Assembly (NCBI RefSeq): GCF_003633775.1
Contig: NZ_RBIN01000007.1
Coordinates: 220,707-284,706, forward strand
Origin: Kushneria sinocarnis
GTDB lineage: Bacteria; Pseudomonadota; Gammaproteobacteria; Pseudomonadales; Halomonadaceae
Direction of reading: 5' to 3'
DNA: 64,000 nt
The notes under the pieces were generated by a model that was given only the letters and a program-made list of their open reading frames with translations, did no database searches and was not told the DNA's origin. This document shows, piece after piece, positions 1 to 9,808 of the stretch. Positions within the stretch are counted from its first letter, which is position 1, and each line of letters starts with the position of its first letter. The position numbers and the translations under genes were made by a program.

Positions 1-805
1 GTTCGCTGTTCAGTGGTGTCTGAGCGTCGAGCCGCTGCCAGAGTTCGAGGGCCCCGGCGGGATCGTTGCGGGTCAGCCGATGAAAGGTGGCCGTGTAGAG
101 CATGCTGGCAGCGCCGTCGCGGTTGCGAAGCTGCCCGGAGACCGACGCCAGGGCTTCGGGGTTCCGGCGTACCTGCTCGAAGGCCGCCTGCACCGACTGC
201 CAGCTTTCCGGCAGCATCCGGCCGAGATAGTCGACCAGTGAACCGTTGCCGGCCCGCCACGCCAGCAGCATCCGGGCCCAGACATCATCGGCATCGATCC
301 CGCCGCTGGCACGCAGCCTGTCAAACAGCGGGTTGCAGGTATCCGGCTGGGAGTGACCGGTACGCCATAGCCGGCGTCCGCCCATGGCCGCACGCTCGGC
401 GTCACGATCCAGCAGGGCACGATAGAACCAGCACTGCCGTTCGGTGCTGTCCGGCGGACCGTCGCTGACGGCCAGCAGGGCATCGAAACGGCCGGCCTTG
501 CCATAGGCCGACTGGGCGACACCGCGCATCCAGTCGGACAGCGGGGAGTCGGTAAAGCGATGCAGGTATTCATTGACGGTGGCCGGGTCGACCGCCGGCA
601 GGCGTGATTTCAGTTCGTGATATTCGACATAGCCTTCCAGCACGTGATCGGCTATGGCGGCGTGGTCGATGCGGCTCCACTGGTGCTGGCGTGCAGCGTC
701 CAGCGCCTCGCGCAGCGCGGTATCATCGGCTCGGCCGGGCAGGGCGGTCAGCAGCGCCGCGATCCCCATCAGCCAGCCGATGCACAGGGTTGTTTTCAGC
801 CTCAC
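1..805 (-). CDS. slt: Soluble lytic murein transglycosylase (Slt70-like), N-terminal part, cut by window edge
   Basis: This reading frame runs leftward off the window, so only the first 268 codons are present. It begins with GTG at 805, preceded by AGGAG about nine bases upstream. The product has a signal peptide (residues about 1-26, ending near GRADD), so it should be periplasmic. An alpha-helical superhelix follows, with Slt70-type landmarks: YHELKSRL, a VNEYLHRF repeat unit, CWFYRALL and CNPLFDRLRASG. The catalytic lysozyme-like domain would lie beyond the window. Slt enzymes cleave the MurNAc-GlcNAc bond of peptidoglycan to give 1,6-anhydro ends. The frame is GC-rich and coding-like throughout, and competing frames on the plus strand do not resemble any family. 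The identity is recognised from sequence pattern, not from a search. Confidence 0.8.
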   Translation of the reverse strand, partial: MRLKTTLCIGWLMGIAALLTALPGRADDTALREALDAARQHQWSRIDHAAIADHVLEGYVEYHELKSRLPAVDPATVNEYLHRFTDSPLSDWMRGVAQSAYGKAGRFDALLAVSDGPPDSTERQCWFYRALLDRDAERAAMGGRRLWRTGHSQPDTCNPLFDRLRASGGIDADDVWARMLLAWRAGNGSLVDYLGRMLPESWQSVQAAFEQVRRNPEALASVSGQLRNRDGAASMLYTATFHRLTRNDPAGALELWQRLDAQTPLNSE

Positions 806-1026
806 CCGATAATCTCCTGACAGCCAACAGCATGAACGTACAGCTTGCGGCACTGCGGGGTAGTGGCAGGGCACCGGTGCGGGGTGTCTGCCGGCATGTT
901 TCGACCGTGATCGAGCGCTGCCTATCCTGGCATGAGAAACAATCGGCTTTGTAGTGTCTAGACTTGAAGAAATGCGTCGTGATGACAGGCTGCAGCCATC
1001 ATCAATCGTTACTTCGGAGGTGACCG
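806..1026. other. Intergenic region between divergent slt and the YkvA-family gene
   Basis: These 221 bases separate two divergently transcribed genes and should carry both promoters. I see no convincing sigma-70 pair or hairpin. A plus-strand frame crossing part of it has arginine/serine-rich shadow-like composition. Confidence 0.5.
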
Positions 1027-1353
1027 ATGAAGAGACTCAACCCGATCGGGCTGGTGAGGGGGCGCGGGCGCGTCTACTGGCGGATCGTCAAGGCGCTGAC
1101 CACCTTCTTCCCGATGATGCGTGACTGGCAGCGGGGCGACTATCGCCCGCTGCCGAAACGGGCGGTGGTGCTGATGGCCGTGGCACTGCTGTACATCGTC
1201 TCGCCGCTGGATCTGATTCCCGATTTCCTGCTCGGCTGGGGCTGGATCGATGACATCGTGATCGGTGGCTGGCTGCTGGCGAAACTGGATGAAGAGCTGG
1301 ATGACTATCGACGCTGGCGCCAGTCCAGGGACAGCACCGGAGTGGCGAGCTGA
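1027..1353 (+). CDS. YkvA/DUF1232 family membrane protein
   Basis: A 108-residue protein with a strong ribosome site (GGAGGTG at about 1016-1022) seven to ten bases before the ATG. The centre holds the DUF1232 signature: a hydrophobic stretch (about residues 48-60) followed by YIVSPLDLIPDF and then GWIDD. This family of small, probably inner-membrane proteins is widespread and of unknown function. Length is normal for the family. It stands alone between slt and htpG, with the htpG heat-shock promoter starting about 50 bases after its stop, so it is probably a separate transcript. No enzymatic residue pattern is visible beyond the conserved acidic pair. Confidence 0.85.
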   Translation: MKRLNPIGLVRGRGRVYWRIVKALTTFFPMMRDWQRGDYRPLPKRAVVLMAVALLYIVSPLDLIPDFLLGWGWIDDIVIGGWLLAKLDEELDDYRRWRQSRDSTGVAS

Positions 1354-1404
1354 AACCGGGGCGACGGCAATCACCGCTCCGAGGGGTGTGGCATGCGCCA
1401 TGCC

Positions 1405-1430
1405 CTTGAAATTCGTGATCTCTCCCCCAT
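1405..1430 (+). promoter_or_regulatory. Sigma-32 (heat-shock) promoter of htpG
   Basis: CTTGAAA at 1405-1411 and CCCCAT at 1425-1430 are separated by 13 bases. This matches the enterobacterial sigma-32 consensus (CTTGAAA, 13-15 bases, CCCCATnT) almost exactly. Transcription would start near 1437 and give a leader of about 90 bases before the htpG ATG at 1526. A heat-shock promoter is expected for htpG. Confidence 0.85.
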
Positions 1431-1525
1431 AACCGGAAACACATCGCCACGGGCATACGGCCATGCGGTCGTGTGCCACGGGGCGGCCACCTTTCATCCG
1501 TGAACGCCGTGAGGGAAGATCACCC

Positions 1526-3409
1526 ATGACGACTGCTCAAGAGCAAACGCTGGGCTTTCAGACCGAAGTCAAGCAGCTTCTGCACCTGATGATCAATTCG
1601 CTCTACTCCAACCGGGAAATCTTCCTGCGCGAGCTGATCTCCAATGGTGCCGACGCCTGCGACAAGCTGCGCTATCGGGCACTCGACAACGATGCTCTCT
1701 ATGAGGGCGATCCCGAGCTGCGCGTCGAGATCGAGTACGATCAGGAAGCCAAAACGGTCACCATCCGCGATAACGGCATCGGCATGAGCCGCGAGGACGT
1801 GATCTCCAATCTCGGGACCATCGCCCGCTCCGGAACTGCCGAATTCCTGCAGCAGCTCTCCGGCGAGCAGAAAAAGGATGCCAAGCTGATCGGCCAGTTC
1901 GGGGTCGGCTTCTATTCCGGTTTCATGGTGGCCGAAGAGGTCGTGGTGCGTACCCGTCTGGCGGGCACCGATCATGCTGCCGGCATCGAATGGCGTTCGC
2001 GCGGCGAGGGTGAGTTCTCCATCGCCGAGATCGAGCGTGCCGAACACGGCACCGAGATCGTGCTGCATCTGAAGGAGGATGCCCTCGAGTTTGCCGACGA
2101 GAGCCGGCTGAAGCATCTGGTCCGCAAGTACTCCGATCACATTGATGTGCCGGTGCGCATGCCGACCGTACAGCAGGGTGAGGACGAGACCGAAACGACC
2201 GTGACCTGGGAGACGGTCAACGAGGCCCAGGCGCTCTGGACCCGGCCGAAGTCGGAGATCAGTGACGACGAGTACAAGGCCTTCTACAAGCACATCGCGC
2301 ATGACTTCAGCGATCCGCTGACCTGGAGTCACAACAAGGTCGAGGGCAAGCTGGAGTACACCAGTCTGCTTTACGTGCCCGAGCGTGCGCCCTTCGATCT
2401 CTATCAGCGTGAAGGGGCTCGCGGCCTCAAGCTCTATGTGCAGCGTGTCTTCATCCTGGACGATGCCGAGCAGTTCCTGCCGCTCTATCTGCGTTTCGTC
2501 AAGGGCGTGCTGGACTCCAACGATCTGTCGCTGAACGTGTCCCGCGAGCTGCTGCAGCAGGACCCGCAGGTCGAGAAGATGAAGAATGCGCTGACCAAGC
2601 GCTCGCTCGACATGCTGGGCAAGCTGGCGAAGGATCCGGAAAGCTATCAGGGCTTCTGGAACCAGTTCGGTACGGTGCTCAAGGAAGGGCCGGCCGAGGA
2701 TCATGCCAACAGCGAGAAGATCGCCGGGCTGCTGCGCTTCTCCACCACGCATACCGACAGCACCACCCAGGATCAGTCGCTCCAGGACTACATCGGCCGC
2801 ATGCAGGAGCAGCAGCAGTCGATCTACTATATCGTGGCCGACAGCTTCAATGCTGCCTGCCACAGCCCGCATCTGGAGATCTTCCGCAAGAAGGGCATCG
2901 AGGTACTGCTGCTGTCCGATCGGATCGACGAGTGGCTGATGACCCATCTGACCGAGTTCGATGGCAAGTCTTTCGTGGACGTGGCCAAGGGCAACCTCGA
3001 TCTGGGCGAAATCGACAGCGAAGAGGAGAAGAAGGCCCAGGAAGAGACGGCGAAGGCCAAGGAGTCGCTGGTGGCTCGTCTCCAGGAAGTGCTGGGCGAG
3101 GACGTGCAGGAAGTGCGCGTGACGCACCGCCTGACCGACTCGCCGGCCTGCGTGGTGCTGCCCGAGCACGAGATGGGCTATCAGATGCGTCGTCTGATGG
3201 AAGCCGCCGGCCAGCCGCTGCCCGAGGTCAAGCCGATCCTCGAGCTCAATCCCGAGCATGCGCTGGTTTCCCGGCTGGAAGGGACCGAAGGGGATGCCTT
3301 CAGTGATCTGGCGCACGTGCTGCTGGATCAGGCGATCATTGCCGAAGGCGGGCAGCTTGATGATCCGGCTGCCTACATCAAGCGACTCAATACCATGCTG
3401 GCCGGCTGA
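1526..3409 (+). CDS. htpG: Molecular chaperone HtpG (bacterial Hsp90)
   Basis: A 627-residue cytoplasmic ATP-dependent chaperone of the Hsp90 family. The reading frame is open further upstream, but the start at 1526 (MTTAQEQ) is preferred because GAGGGAAG lies just before it and family members begin there. The N-terminal GHKL ATPase domain shows [18 protein letters not shown] and [10 protein letters not shown]. The middle domain contains [16 protein letters not shown] and [10 protein letters not shown], and the C-terminal dimerisation domain ends without the eukaryotic MEEVD tail, as usual in bacteria. It is transcribed alone from the sigma-32 promoter at 1405-1430 and followed by a strong terminator at 3432-3460. 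Length matches E. coli HtpG (624 residues). Confidence 0.98.
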   Translation: MTTAQEQTLGFQTEVKQLLHLMINSLYSNREIFLRELISNGADACDKLRYRALDNDALYEGDPELRVEIEYDQEAKTVTIRDNGIGMSREDVISNLGTIARSGTAEFLQQLSGEQKKDAKLIGQFGVGFYSGFMVAEEVVVRTRLAGTDHAAGIEWRSRGEGEFSIAEIERAEHGTEIVLHLKEDALEFADESRLKHLVRKYSDHIDVPVRMPTVQQGEDETETTVTWETVNEAQALWTRPKSEISDDEYKAFYKHIAHDFSDPLTWSHNKVEGKLEYTSLLYVPERAPFDLYQREGARGLKLYVQRVFILDDAEQFLPLYLRFVKGVLDSNDLSLNVSRELLQQDPQVEKMKNALTKRSLDMLGKLAKDPESYQGFWNQFGTVLKEGPAEDHANSEKIAGLLRFSTTHTDSTTQDQSLQDYIGRMQEQQQSIYYIVADSFNAACHSPHLEIFRKKGIEVLLLSDRIDEWLMTHLTEFDGKSFVDVAKGNLDLGEIDSEEEKKAQEETAKAKESLVARLQEVLGEDVQEVRVTHRLTDSPACVVLPEHEMGYQMRRLMEAAGQPLPEVKPILELNPEHALVSRLEGTEGDAFSDLAHVLLDQAIIAEGGQLDDPAAYIKRLNTMLAG

Positions 3410-3431
3410 TCCCGTCGGCAGTGCTCCAATG

Positions 3432-3460
3432 GCGGCCCGCTTCTGCGGGCCGCTTTTTTT
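3432..3460 (+). terminator. Rho-independent terminator after htpG
   Basis: Perfect inverted repeat GCGGCCCGC (3432-3440) and GCGGGCCGC (3445-3453) with a TTCT loop, followed directly by seven T residues. It ends the single-gene htpG transcript. Confidence 0.93.
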
Positions 3461-3595
3461 GTGACCGCGGATGCCACAGGGTCAGCGTCGGTCATGAAAA
3501 TTAGCCGACACTGGCCGATTTTCGCGAAAAATGAGCTGTCTTTTCTGCAGGCGGCTGGTAGCCTTGTCCGGTCCAGTTGATACGAGTCCGACCCG

Positions 3596-4363
3596 ATGAG
3601 CAAAGCGTCGTGTGTCAGGGCACTCGTGTTGGCGCTGATCGCCACTGCCATTTGCCTGTCCGCGGGAGTCGGGCAGAGCCGGGCGAGCGACGCCGACATG
3701 CAGATGCCCGACCTGCGTGAGCACCAGGCGGGGCCTGCACGCAAGATCGCGTTTTTCAGTCTGATGATCCCGCTGATCGAGCAGCAGAATGCCGAGATCG
3801 AACAAAATCGTCAGTGGCTGCAGACCATGCGCCGGCAGGGGCGCTGGTCGGCTGGTGAAAGGCGTCGCCTTGCCGCCCTCTGCAGCCGTTACCGGATGGG
3901 AGGTGCAGTGCCTGCGGCCATCGACTGGCCGCAGCTGCTCGAACGCGTGGATACCATTCCCATCCAGCTGGTACTGATTCAGGCCGTCGAGGAATCCGGC
4001 TGGGGCACATCGCGCTTTGCCCGTGAGGGCAACAACCTGTTCGGGCTGCGCTGTTTCGGTACGGCCTGCGGCATGGCCCAGCGGGGGTCGGACCGCCGTT
4101 ATCAGAGCTTCGATTCGGTGGGAGAGGCCGTACGCGCCTATCTCGATAATCTCAACACCCATCGCAGCTATGCCCGGCTTCGCCACAAGCGTGCCGAGCT
4201 GCGACGCCAGCACCGCAGTGTGACGGCGCTGGCACTGATCCCCGAACTGAAGGGGTATTCGATTCGTGGCGAGGCCTATCTGGCGGCGCTGGAATCGCTG
4301 CTGCACAGCAATGCATCACTGATCGAGCGGCTGCGCAGCGACGCCGTGGCATCGCTCTCCTGA
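3596..4363 (+). CDS. Bax-like glucosaminidase-domain protein
   Basis: A 255-residue exported protein. Residues about 1-30 form a signal peptide (hydrophobic core LVLALIATAICLSAG). The C-terminal half carries the Bax/FlgJ-type glucosaminidase fold: IQAVEESGWGTSRFAREGNNLFG with the conserved catalytic-type Glu, then GYSIRGEAYLAALE. The family member Bax of E. coli has the same architecture and is presumed to cut peptidoglycan glycan strands; its substrate here is not established. The ATG at 3596 has only a weak ribosome site. The gene converges on the histidine kinase gene with six bases between stops, so no terminator is visible between them. Confidence 0.82.
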   Translation: MSKASCVRALVLALIATAICLSAGVGQSRASDADMQMPDLREHQAGPARKIAFFSLMIPLIEQQNAEIEQNRQWLQTMRRQGRWSAGERRRLAALCSRYRMGGAVPAAIDWPQLLERVDTIPIQLVLIQAVEESGWGTSRFAREGNNLFGLRCFGTACGMAQRGSDRRYQSFDSVGEAVRAYLDNLNTHRSYARLRHKRAELRRQHRSVTALALIPELKGYSIRGEAYLAALESLLHSNASLIERLRSDAVASLS

Positions 4364-4369
4364 AGGGCC

Positions 4370-5839
4370 TTACGCCGCTACCGGCCAGACAATGCTGACC
4401 TCCAGACCGTGCGGCACCCGATTGCGCAGCTGCATCGACGCATGCTGACGCTGCACCAGTTCCTTGACGATCGATAGCCCCAGGCCGCTGCCGGAGGTGC
4501 GCTGGTCATTGTTGCGATGAAAGCGCTCGGTGACCTTTGCCAGAGCCTCGGGGGCAATGCCCGGGCCATCATCGAGCACTCGGATGACCGGCCGCTGCTG
4601 ACTGTCCTGCTCCAGACTCAGGATGACGCTGCCGCCTTCGGGCGTATAGCGCAGGGCGTTGTCGATCAGATTGCGCAGCAGTACCCCGAGTTCGGTCGGG
4701 TCGGCCCTGACCGGCAGCGTATCCAGTCCATCGATGGCCAGTTGCTGACCCCGGTCACTGGCCAGCGGCCAGAGCTCACTGGAAAGCTGGGCCGCGATGG
4801 GATAAAGATCGATGATCTCGGGGGGGCGCTGGGGCGTGCGTTCGAGCCGGGCCAGGGTCAGCAGCTGATCGACCACCCGCTGGAGCCGCTCGATACCGCA
4901 ACGTGCCTTGTGCAGGGAGTTCAGCTGCAGCACCTGCTGGCCCTGCTCACCACCATCGGTTCGGCTGAGCCGTGCGGCTTCTTCATCGGCCTGGGCGTTA
5001 TCGAGATGAATGCGGACTCCGGCCAGTGGAGTGCGCAGCTCATGAGCGGCATCGGCGGTAAAGCGACGCTCCCGGTCCAGCGCCAGCCGCAGCCGGTCGA
5101 TGAAGGCATTGATGGCTTCGATCAGGCCCTCGAGTTCGCGAGGCGTGGCATGCTCGATGGTGGTCAGGTCCTGGTGATGACGCTGGGCCACCTGACGGGT
5201 CAGGGCGTCGATCGGTTTCAGGCCGCGGCGGATGATCCACCAGATGGCCAGGCCGATGAGCGGCAGGATCAGCAGATAGGGCAGGGTGTTGCCATAGACG
5301 ATCTTGCGGGCCAGCTCCTGCTGGAAGTCCTCGCGCAGCCCGATCGAGATCCAGATACCGCTGTCGCGATCATCGAGACTGAACACCCGCCAACGCTCAT
5401 CGTCATAGGTCACCCAGCGGTAACCGGCTTCATGCGGCGCCGGGAAACGCCCGGCATCGTTCCAGTAGGCACTGAGCAGCAGTGGTGAGCCATCGTCATG
5501 CCAGAAGCCCATGGAGAGCAGCCGCTCCTCGTGCATGAATCGCCTGGGCGGGCCATTCTCGCTCCGGGTGGCAGGGGGCCGCTGGCTGTCCGAGTCGCCA
5601 TAGTACTGTGCCAGGTGACCGGGCTGATTGAGGTGGTCGAGCAGATCGCGATAGTCGCGCGTATTCATGTCACTACCCAGCATGCCGGCGACCACCCGGG
5701 TCATCTGGGCGAGCTGGGCGTCGAAGATCTCGTCCATCTCGTGATCGGTGGTGAACCACGCCGACAGTGCTGACAGGCCGGCGCCGGCGAAGACCACGAT
5801 CATCAGGGTGCGGGTCAGGTAGCGGCGGATCGATTTCAT
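4370..5839 (-). CDS. Two-component sensor histidine kinase (QseC/PmrB type)
   Basis: A 489-residue inner-membrane sensor kinase. Transmembrane helix 1 is at about residues 11-30, a periplasmic sensor of about 150 residues follows, and helix 2 lies at about 185-203, then a HAMP linker. The dimerisation domain has the phospho-acceptor His266 in AAHELRTPLAG. The ATPase domain shows LIDNALRYTPEGG (N box), DDGPGI (G1) and GSGLGLSIVKELV (G2). The start codon overlaps the stop of the response-regulator gene by four bases (ATGA), so the pair is translationally coupled. The stimulus cannot be read from sequence. The nearest well-studied relatives are QseC and PmrB, but I do not assign either symbol. 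Confidence 0.93.
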   Translation of the reverse strand: MKSIRRYLTRTLMIVVFAGAGLSALSAWFTTDHEMDEIFDAQLAQMTRVVAGMLGSDMNTRDYRDLLDHLNQPGHLAQYYGDSDSQRPPATRSENGPPRRFMHEERLLSMGFWHDDGSPLLLSAYWNDAGRFPAPHEAGYRWVTYDDERWRVFSLDDRDSGIWISIGLREDFQQELARKIVYGNTLPYLLILPLIGLAIWWIIRRGLKPIDALTRQVAQRHHQDLTTIEHATPRELEGLIEAINAFIDRLRLALDRERRFTADAAHELRTPLAGVRIHLDNAQADEEAARLSRTDGGEQGQQVLQLNSLHKARCGIERLQRVVDQLLTLARLERTPQRPPEIIDLYPIAAQLSSELWPLASDRGQQLAIDGLDTLPVRADPTELGVLLRNLIDNALRYTPEGGSVILSLEQDSQQRPVIRVLDDGPGIAPEALAKVTERFHRNNDQRTSGSGLGLSIVKELVQRQHASMQLRNRVPHGLEVSIVWPVAA

Positions 5840-6498
5840 GACAGCCGATCGTCGAGGCGATAGCCGATGCCGCGCAGGGTCACGATCAGACGGTTGTCGA
5901 GCTTCTTGCGCAGATGGTGGATATGCACCTCGAGGGCGTTGGATTCCACTTCATCCTGCCAGCCGTAGAGCAGCTGTTCGAGATGGGGCCGGGTCATGAC
6001 CTGGCCGGGATGGCTGGCCATTTCCAGCAGCAGGGCATATTCGCGGCGACTGAGCGTGACCGGATTGCCACGCCAGGTGACCTCGCGACGGGAGTCGTCG
6101 ATGGTCAGCTCGCCCACCTCGATGCACTGGTTGGCCCGCCCGGCGGCACGCCGGCAGATGGCGCGCATGCGCGCAACCAGTTCTTCCAGCTCGAAGGGCT
6201 TGAGAACATAGTCATCGGCACCGGCATCCAGCCCGGCGACCCGATCCTCGACCCCGTCGCGCGCGGTCAGGATCAGCACCGGGACACTGTGCTGGCGGCG
6301 CAGTCGACGCAGGACTTCCATGCCGTCCATGCTGGGCAGGCCGAGATCCAGAATCACCACGGAGAAATCATCCGTTTCCAGCGCCGTCAGAGCCTGTTGG
6401 CCATCGGTCAGCCACTCCACGGTATAACCTTCACGCCGGAGTGCCGTTTCCACACCATCGCCGAGCAATGGGTCGTCTTCAATGAATAGCACTCGCAT
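5836..6498 (-). CDS. OmpR/PhoB-family response regulator (QseB/PmrA type)
   Basis: A 220-residue DNA-binding regulator. The receiver domain has the acidic pair EDD (residues 7-9), the phosphorylated Asp51 in VILDLGLPSMDG, a Thr in LILTARD and the conserved Lys in DDYVLKPFE. The C-terminal winged helix (about residues 125-218) contains LSRREYALLLEMASHPGQV and a HIHHLRKKL segment. It is the first gene of a two-gene operon with the sensor kinase immediately downstream. The 120-base gap to the divergent selO gene should hold both promoters, but no clear binding repeat was recognised there. Confidence 0.95.
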   Translation of the reverse strand: MRVLFIEDDPLLGDGVETALRREGYTVEWLTDGQQALTALETDDFSVVILDLGLPSMDGMEVLRRLRRQHSVPVLILTARDGVEDRVAGLDAGADDYVLKPFELEELVARMRAICRRAAGRANQCIEVGELTIDDSRREVTWRGNPVTLSRREYALLLEMASHPGQVMTRPHLEQLLYGWQDEVESNALEVHIHHLRKKLDNRLIVTLRGIGYRLDDRLS

Positions 6499-6620
6499 GG
6501 TGCGACTCCACTCTGCTCATGAGTAAGGATCCGTTCGCTGTGGGACGGCAATGTTAGGCGTGCGTTCCCGGCCCTTGCTAGAGTATGAGTCATGGCCATG
6601 CCGACGGATACGGAATACTG

Positions 6621-8078
6621 ATGACGCTGGAACGACTCGAGTTCGATAACGCCTATGCGCGGCTGCCGGAGTATTTCTATACCCGCGTGCAGCCGACACC
6701 GCGGCGCGGTACGCGCGTGCTGGACACCAGTCCGGACTGCGCCGAACTGCTGGGCCTGGAGGCGGCAGGACTCGACGATGAGCCGCTGCGGGCCCTGATG
6801 GCCGGAGAACAACTGCTGCCGGGGATGGATCCGCTGGCGCAGAAGTATACCGGTCACCAGTTCGGCGTCTACAACCCGGCGCTGGGTGATGGTCGGGGGC
6901 TGCTGCTCGGCGAGGTACGTACCCCGCACGGGCCGCTGGATCTGCATCTCAAGGGCTCGGGACAGACACCTTACTCGCGCTTCGCCGACGGACAGGCGGT
7001 ACTGCGCAGCTCGATCCGGGAGTACCTGGTCAGCGAGCACCTGGCGGCGCTGGGTATCCCCACGACCCGGGCACTGGCGGTGGCCGTCAATGATGAGCGG
7101 GTGCAGCGCGAAACCGTGGAGCCCGGTGCGACCCTCTTGCGCGTGGCGGAGAGTCATGTGCGTTTCGGTCACTTCGAATGGCTGGCCTACAAGGGCGACG
7201 AGGATGGTCTGCAACGGCTGGCCGACCATGTCATCGAACGCCACCGGCCCTGGCTGCGCGAACATGAAACCCCTTATGCAGCGCTGTTCGAGGACGTGGT
7301 GGCGCGTACCGCGGAGCTGATCGCCCGCTGGCAGGCCTACGGCTTCGTGCACGCCGTGATGAATACCGACAACATGTCGATTCTGGGGCTGACCATCGAT
7401 TACGGGCCCTACGCCTTCCTGGATACCTACATTCCCGATCGGGTGCCCAACCATACCGATACCGAAGGGCGCTACGCCTTCGATCAGCAGGCCGGAGTGG
7501 CGCTGTGGAACCTCAATCGGCTGGGCAATGCGCTGATGCCGCTGGTCGAGCGCGAGGCGCTGGTCAGCGCGCTGGAAAGCTTCAGTGGTCAGCTGCAGCA
7601 GGCATTCGGCGCGGTCATGCGCCAGCGGCTCGGGCTAACAACACCGCAGGACGATGATGCCGAGCTCTGCCGGGAGTGGCTGACCCTGCTCTATCAGAGC
7701 GGTGCGGACTATCATCGCGCTTTCCGGATGCTGTCGTATTACGATGGCAGCGAGATGCAGCGTGCCCGGCTGGCGCGTGAGGTGCCGGATCCCTCGGCAC
7801 TGGCGCAGTGGCTCGAGCGCTACGACGCTCGGCTGGCCACCGAGCAGCGCACCACCGAGGAACGCCTCGAGGCCATGCAGGCGGTCAATCCCGTCTATGT
7901 ACTGCGTACTCATATTGCCCAGCGGGCCATCGAGGCCGCCGAACGGGGCGATCGAGACGAACTGGGGCTGATCCGTGAGTGCCTGTGCCGGCCCTTTACG
8001 CCACGCCCGGGGTGCGAGGCCTATGAGCAGGCGCCGCCGGCGGATGAAGCGGCCGTCTGTCTGTCGTGTTCATCATGA
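6621..8078 (+). CDS. selO: Protein adenylyltransferase SelO (YdiU family)
   Basis: A 485-residue pseudokinase-fold enzyme that transfers AMP from ATP to Ser/Thr/Tyr side chains of other proteins, with roles in redox stress in E. coli. The open frame begins at 6585, but ATG 6621 (MTLERLEFDNAYARLPE) matches the family N-terminus. Visible family blocks are GVYNPALGDGRGLLLGE, LHLKGSGQTPYSRFADG, SSIREYLVSE, HAVMNTDNMSILG and TIDYGPYAFLD. The C-terminus ends in CLSCSS, matching the conserved tail where vertebrate SelO carries selenocysteine; here it is cysteine. Length agrees with E. coli YdiU (478). Confidence 0.95.
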   Translation: MTLERLEFDNAYARLPEYFYTRVQPTPRRGTRVLDTSPDCAELLGLEAAGLDDEPLRALMAGEQLLPGMDPLAQKYTGHQFGVYNPALGDGRGLLLGEVRTPHGPLDLHLKGSGQTPYSRFADGQAVLRSSIREYLVSEHLAALGIPTTRALAVAVNDERVQRETVEPGATLLRVAESHVRFGHFEWLAYKGDEDGLQRLADHVIERHRPWLREHETPYAALFEDVVARTAELIARWQAYGFVHAVMNTDNMSILGLTIDYGPYAFLDTYIPDRVPNHTDTEGRYAFDQQAGVALWNLNRLGNALMPLVEREALVSALESFSGQLQQAFGAVMRQRLGLTTPQDDDAELCREWLTLLYQSGADYHRAFRMLSYYDGSEMQRARLAREVPDPSALAQWLERYDARLATEQRTTEERLEAMQAVNPVYVLRTHIAQRAIEAAERGDRDELGLIRECLCRPFTPRPGCEAYEQAPPADEAAVCLSCSS

Positions 8079-8153
8079 GCCGGCCATTGACCCGCCGTCG
8101 GCCTTTCGCCAGGTTGGGCGCCCTGCGCCGTGTGACTTCTACAGGATGATTCA

Positions 8154-9296
8154 ATGACTGTGCATTCGGCCTTTGCCGATCACTCCACCGCCTCCCGTCC
8201 GTCGGGTGAGCGCTCGCTGCAGGTGGCTGTACTGGGCGGCGGCAGCTTCGGCACCGCACTGGCGAGCATCGCGGCCACCCGGGGGGCGCACGTACGCCAG
8301 TGGCTGCGTGACGAGCAGCTGGTGGCCCACATCAATGAGCAGCACGTCAACGTCCGTTATCTGCCGAACTTCGCCATCGATCCCTCGGTACACGCCTCCA
8401 GTGACATGGCGTTTGTGCTCGAGCAGGCCGAGCTGGTGCTGGTGGCCATTCCCTCGGGTGCCTTTCGGGCCGTGGTGCGTCAGGCAGCGCCACTGATCGG
8501 TACCGAGACCCTGCTGGTCAGTACCACCAAGGGCATCGAGGCAGGCGACGATTTCCATCTGATGAGCCAGATCCTCGAGGAGGAAACCGTCAGTCGGCAT
8601 ATCGGGGTGCTCTCCGGCCCCAATCTGGCGGCCGAGATTGCCGAGGGCCATCTCAGCGCCAGCGTCATCGCCAGCGATGATGACATGACCCGGGCCCGTA
8701 TCCAGCAGGCCCTGAGCTGCGATCATTTCCGGGTCTATGCCAGCAATGACCGCTTCGGCGTGGAGCTGGGCGGTGCGCTCAAGAACATCTATGCCATTGC
8801 CGTGGGGATGGCAGCGGCGCTGGGCATGGGGGAAAACACCCGCAGCATGCTGATGACCCGAGCCCTGGCCGAAATGAGCCGGTTTGCCGTGGCGCGGGGC
8901 GCCAGTCCGATGACCTTTCTCGGGCTGGCCGGCATCGGTGATCTGATCGTGACCTGTTCCTCGCCGCTGTCGCGCAACTATCGGGTGGGCTATGCCATCG
9001 GAGAGGGGCGTTCGCTCGAGGAGGCGGTTGAAGCGCTCGGGCAGGTGGCCGAAGGGGTCAATACGGTGCATCTGATCGTGGATCGGGCACAGCGCGACGG
9101 TGTTTACATGCCGCTGGCCCAGGCCCTGTACCAGGTGCTGTTCGAAGGGGTTGATCCGCGTGACATGGCGCTGTCGCTGATGCGCAGCGAACAGGGCAGC
9201 GATGTCGAATTCACCCTCCCGCGGGAAGCCGCACTCGACGCCCAGCGGCGGGCGGCCCGCACCCATCCAAACGACTCACGGGATACGCTGACATGA
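8154..9296 (+). CDS. gpsA: NAD(P)-dependent glycerol-3-phosphate dehydrogenase
   Basis: A 380-residue cytoplasmic enzyme that reduces dihydroxyacetone phosphate to sn-glycerol-3-phosphate, the backbone for phospholipids. The Rossmann motif is [10 protein letters not shown] near residue 26. Substrate and catalytic blocks include [22 protein letters not shown] and [16 protein letters not shown] with the conserved Lys. There is an N-terminal extension of about 20 residues and a C-terminal tail beyond the usual 340 residues; AGGA at about 8142 supports the ATG at 8154. Its TGA overlaps the sixA ATG by four bases, so the two genes are coupled. Confidence 0.96.
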   Translation: MTVHSAFADHSTASRPSGERSLQVAVLGGGSFGTALASIAATRGAHVRQWLRDEQLVAHINEQHVNVRYLPNFAIDPSVHASSDMAFVLEQAELVLVAIPSGAFRAVVRQAAPLIGTETLLVSTTKGIEAGDDFHLMSQILEEETVSRHIGVLSGPNLAAEIAEGHLSASVIASDDDMTRARIQQALSCDHFRVYASNDRFGVELGGALKNIYAIAVGMAAALGMGENTRSMLMTRALAEMSRFAVARGASPMTFLGLAGIGDLIVTCSSPLSRNYRVGYAIGEGRSLEEAVEALGQVAEGVNTVHLIVDRAQRDGVYMPLAQALYQVLFEGVDPRDMALSLMRSEQGSDVEFTLPREAALDAQRRAARTHPNDSRDTLT

Positions 9297-9793
9297 AACT
9301 CTACATCATGCGCCATGGCGAGGCCGTCTCGGGTACGCCGGACGTCAGTCGGGCACTCGATGTCACCGGCCAGCAGGAAGTGGCCCGCATGGCCGAATGG
9401 CTGTTCTCGGCCATGGATGATGAGACGCGGCCACGGCTGCATATCGTCGCCAGCCCCTATGACCGCGCCCAGCAGACGGCGCGGATCATGTCACGTCAGC
9501 TGCAGGTCGACGATGTCATGGCGCTGCCGCTGATCACGCCCGATGCGCCGGTCGAGTCGGTTATCGAGTGGCTGGCGGACAATGTCGGGGTCGGCGCCGA
9601 TGATGCGCCCTGGATGCTGGTCAGTCACATGCCGCTGGTGGCCGAGCTGACGGGGCGACTCGTCGATGGCGGCCCTCAGGCCCGCCTGCCGATGGGGACC
9701 GCGGATATCGTGGAGCTTGAAGCCGAGGTCTGGGCGGATGGCTGTGCCCGCCTGGTGCGGCATGTCACGCCGGACAGTGCCACCATCAGCTGA
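9293..9793 (+). CDS. sixA: Phosphohistidine phosphatase SixA
   Basis: A 166-residue member of the histidine phosphatase superfamily. The catalytic RHGE motif is at residues 7-10 (His8), and the second active-site histidine is His112 in [20 protein letters not shown] residues (here [13 protein letters not shown]) complete the pocket. E. coli SixA removes phosphate from phosphohistidine proteins such as the nitrogen phosphotransferase component NPr. The start codon is embedded in the gpsA stop (ATGA), so expression follows gpsA. Length and motif spacing are typical. Confidence 0.92.
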   Translation: MKLYIMRHGEAVSGTPDVSRALDVTGQQEVARMAEWLFSAMDDETRPRLHIVASPYDRAQQTARIMSRQLQVDDVMALPLITPDAPVESVIEWLADNVGVGADDAPWMLVSHMPLVAELTGRLVDGGPQARLPMGTADIVELEAEVWADGCARLVRHVTPDSATIS

Positions 9794-9808
9794 AGCCGGG
9801 AATCGCTC

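Noticed and set aside
604..954. Plus-strand frames at the left end
   Set aside because: They oppose the slt reading frame, which shows Slt70-like motifs; composition is shadow-like.
1520..3316. A 598-residue open frame antisense to htpG
   Set aside because: Shadow of htpG codon use; composition rich in Leu/Gly/His with no domain.
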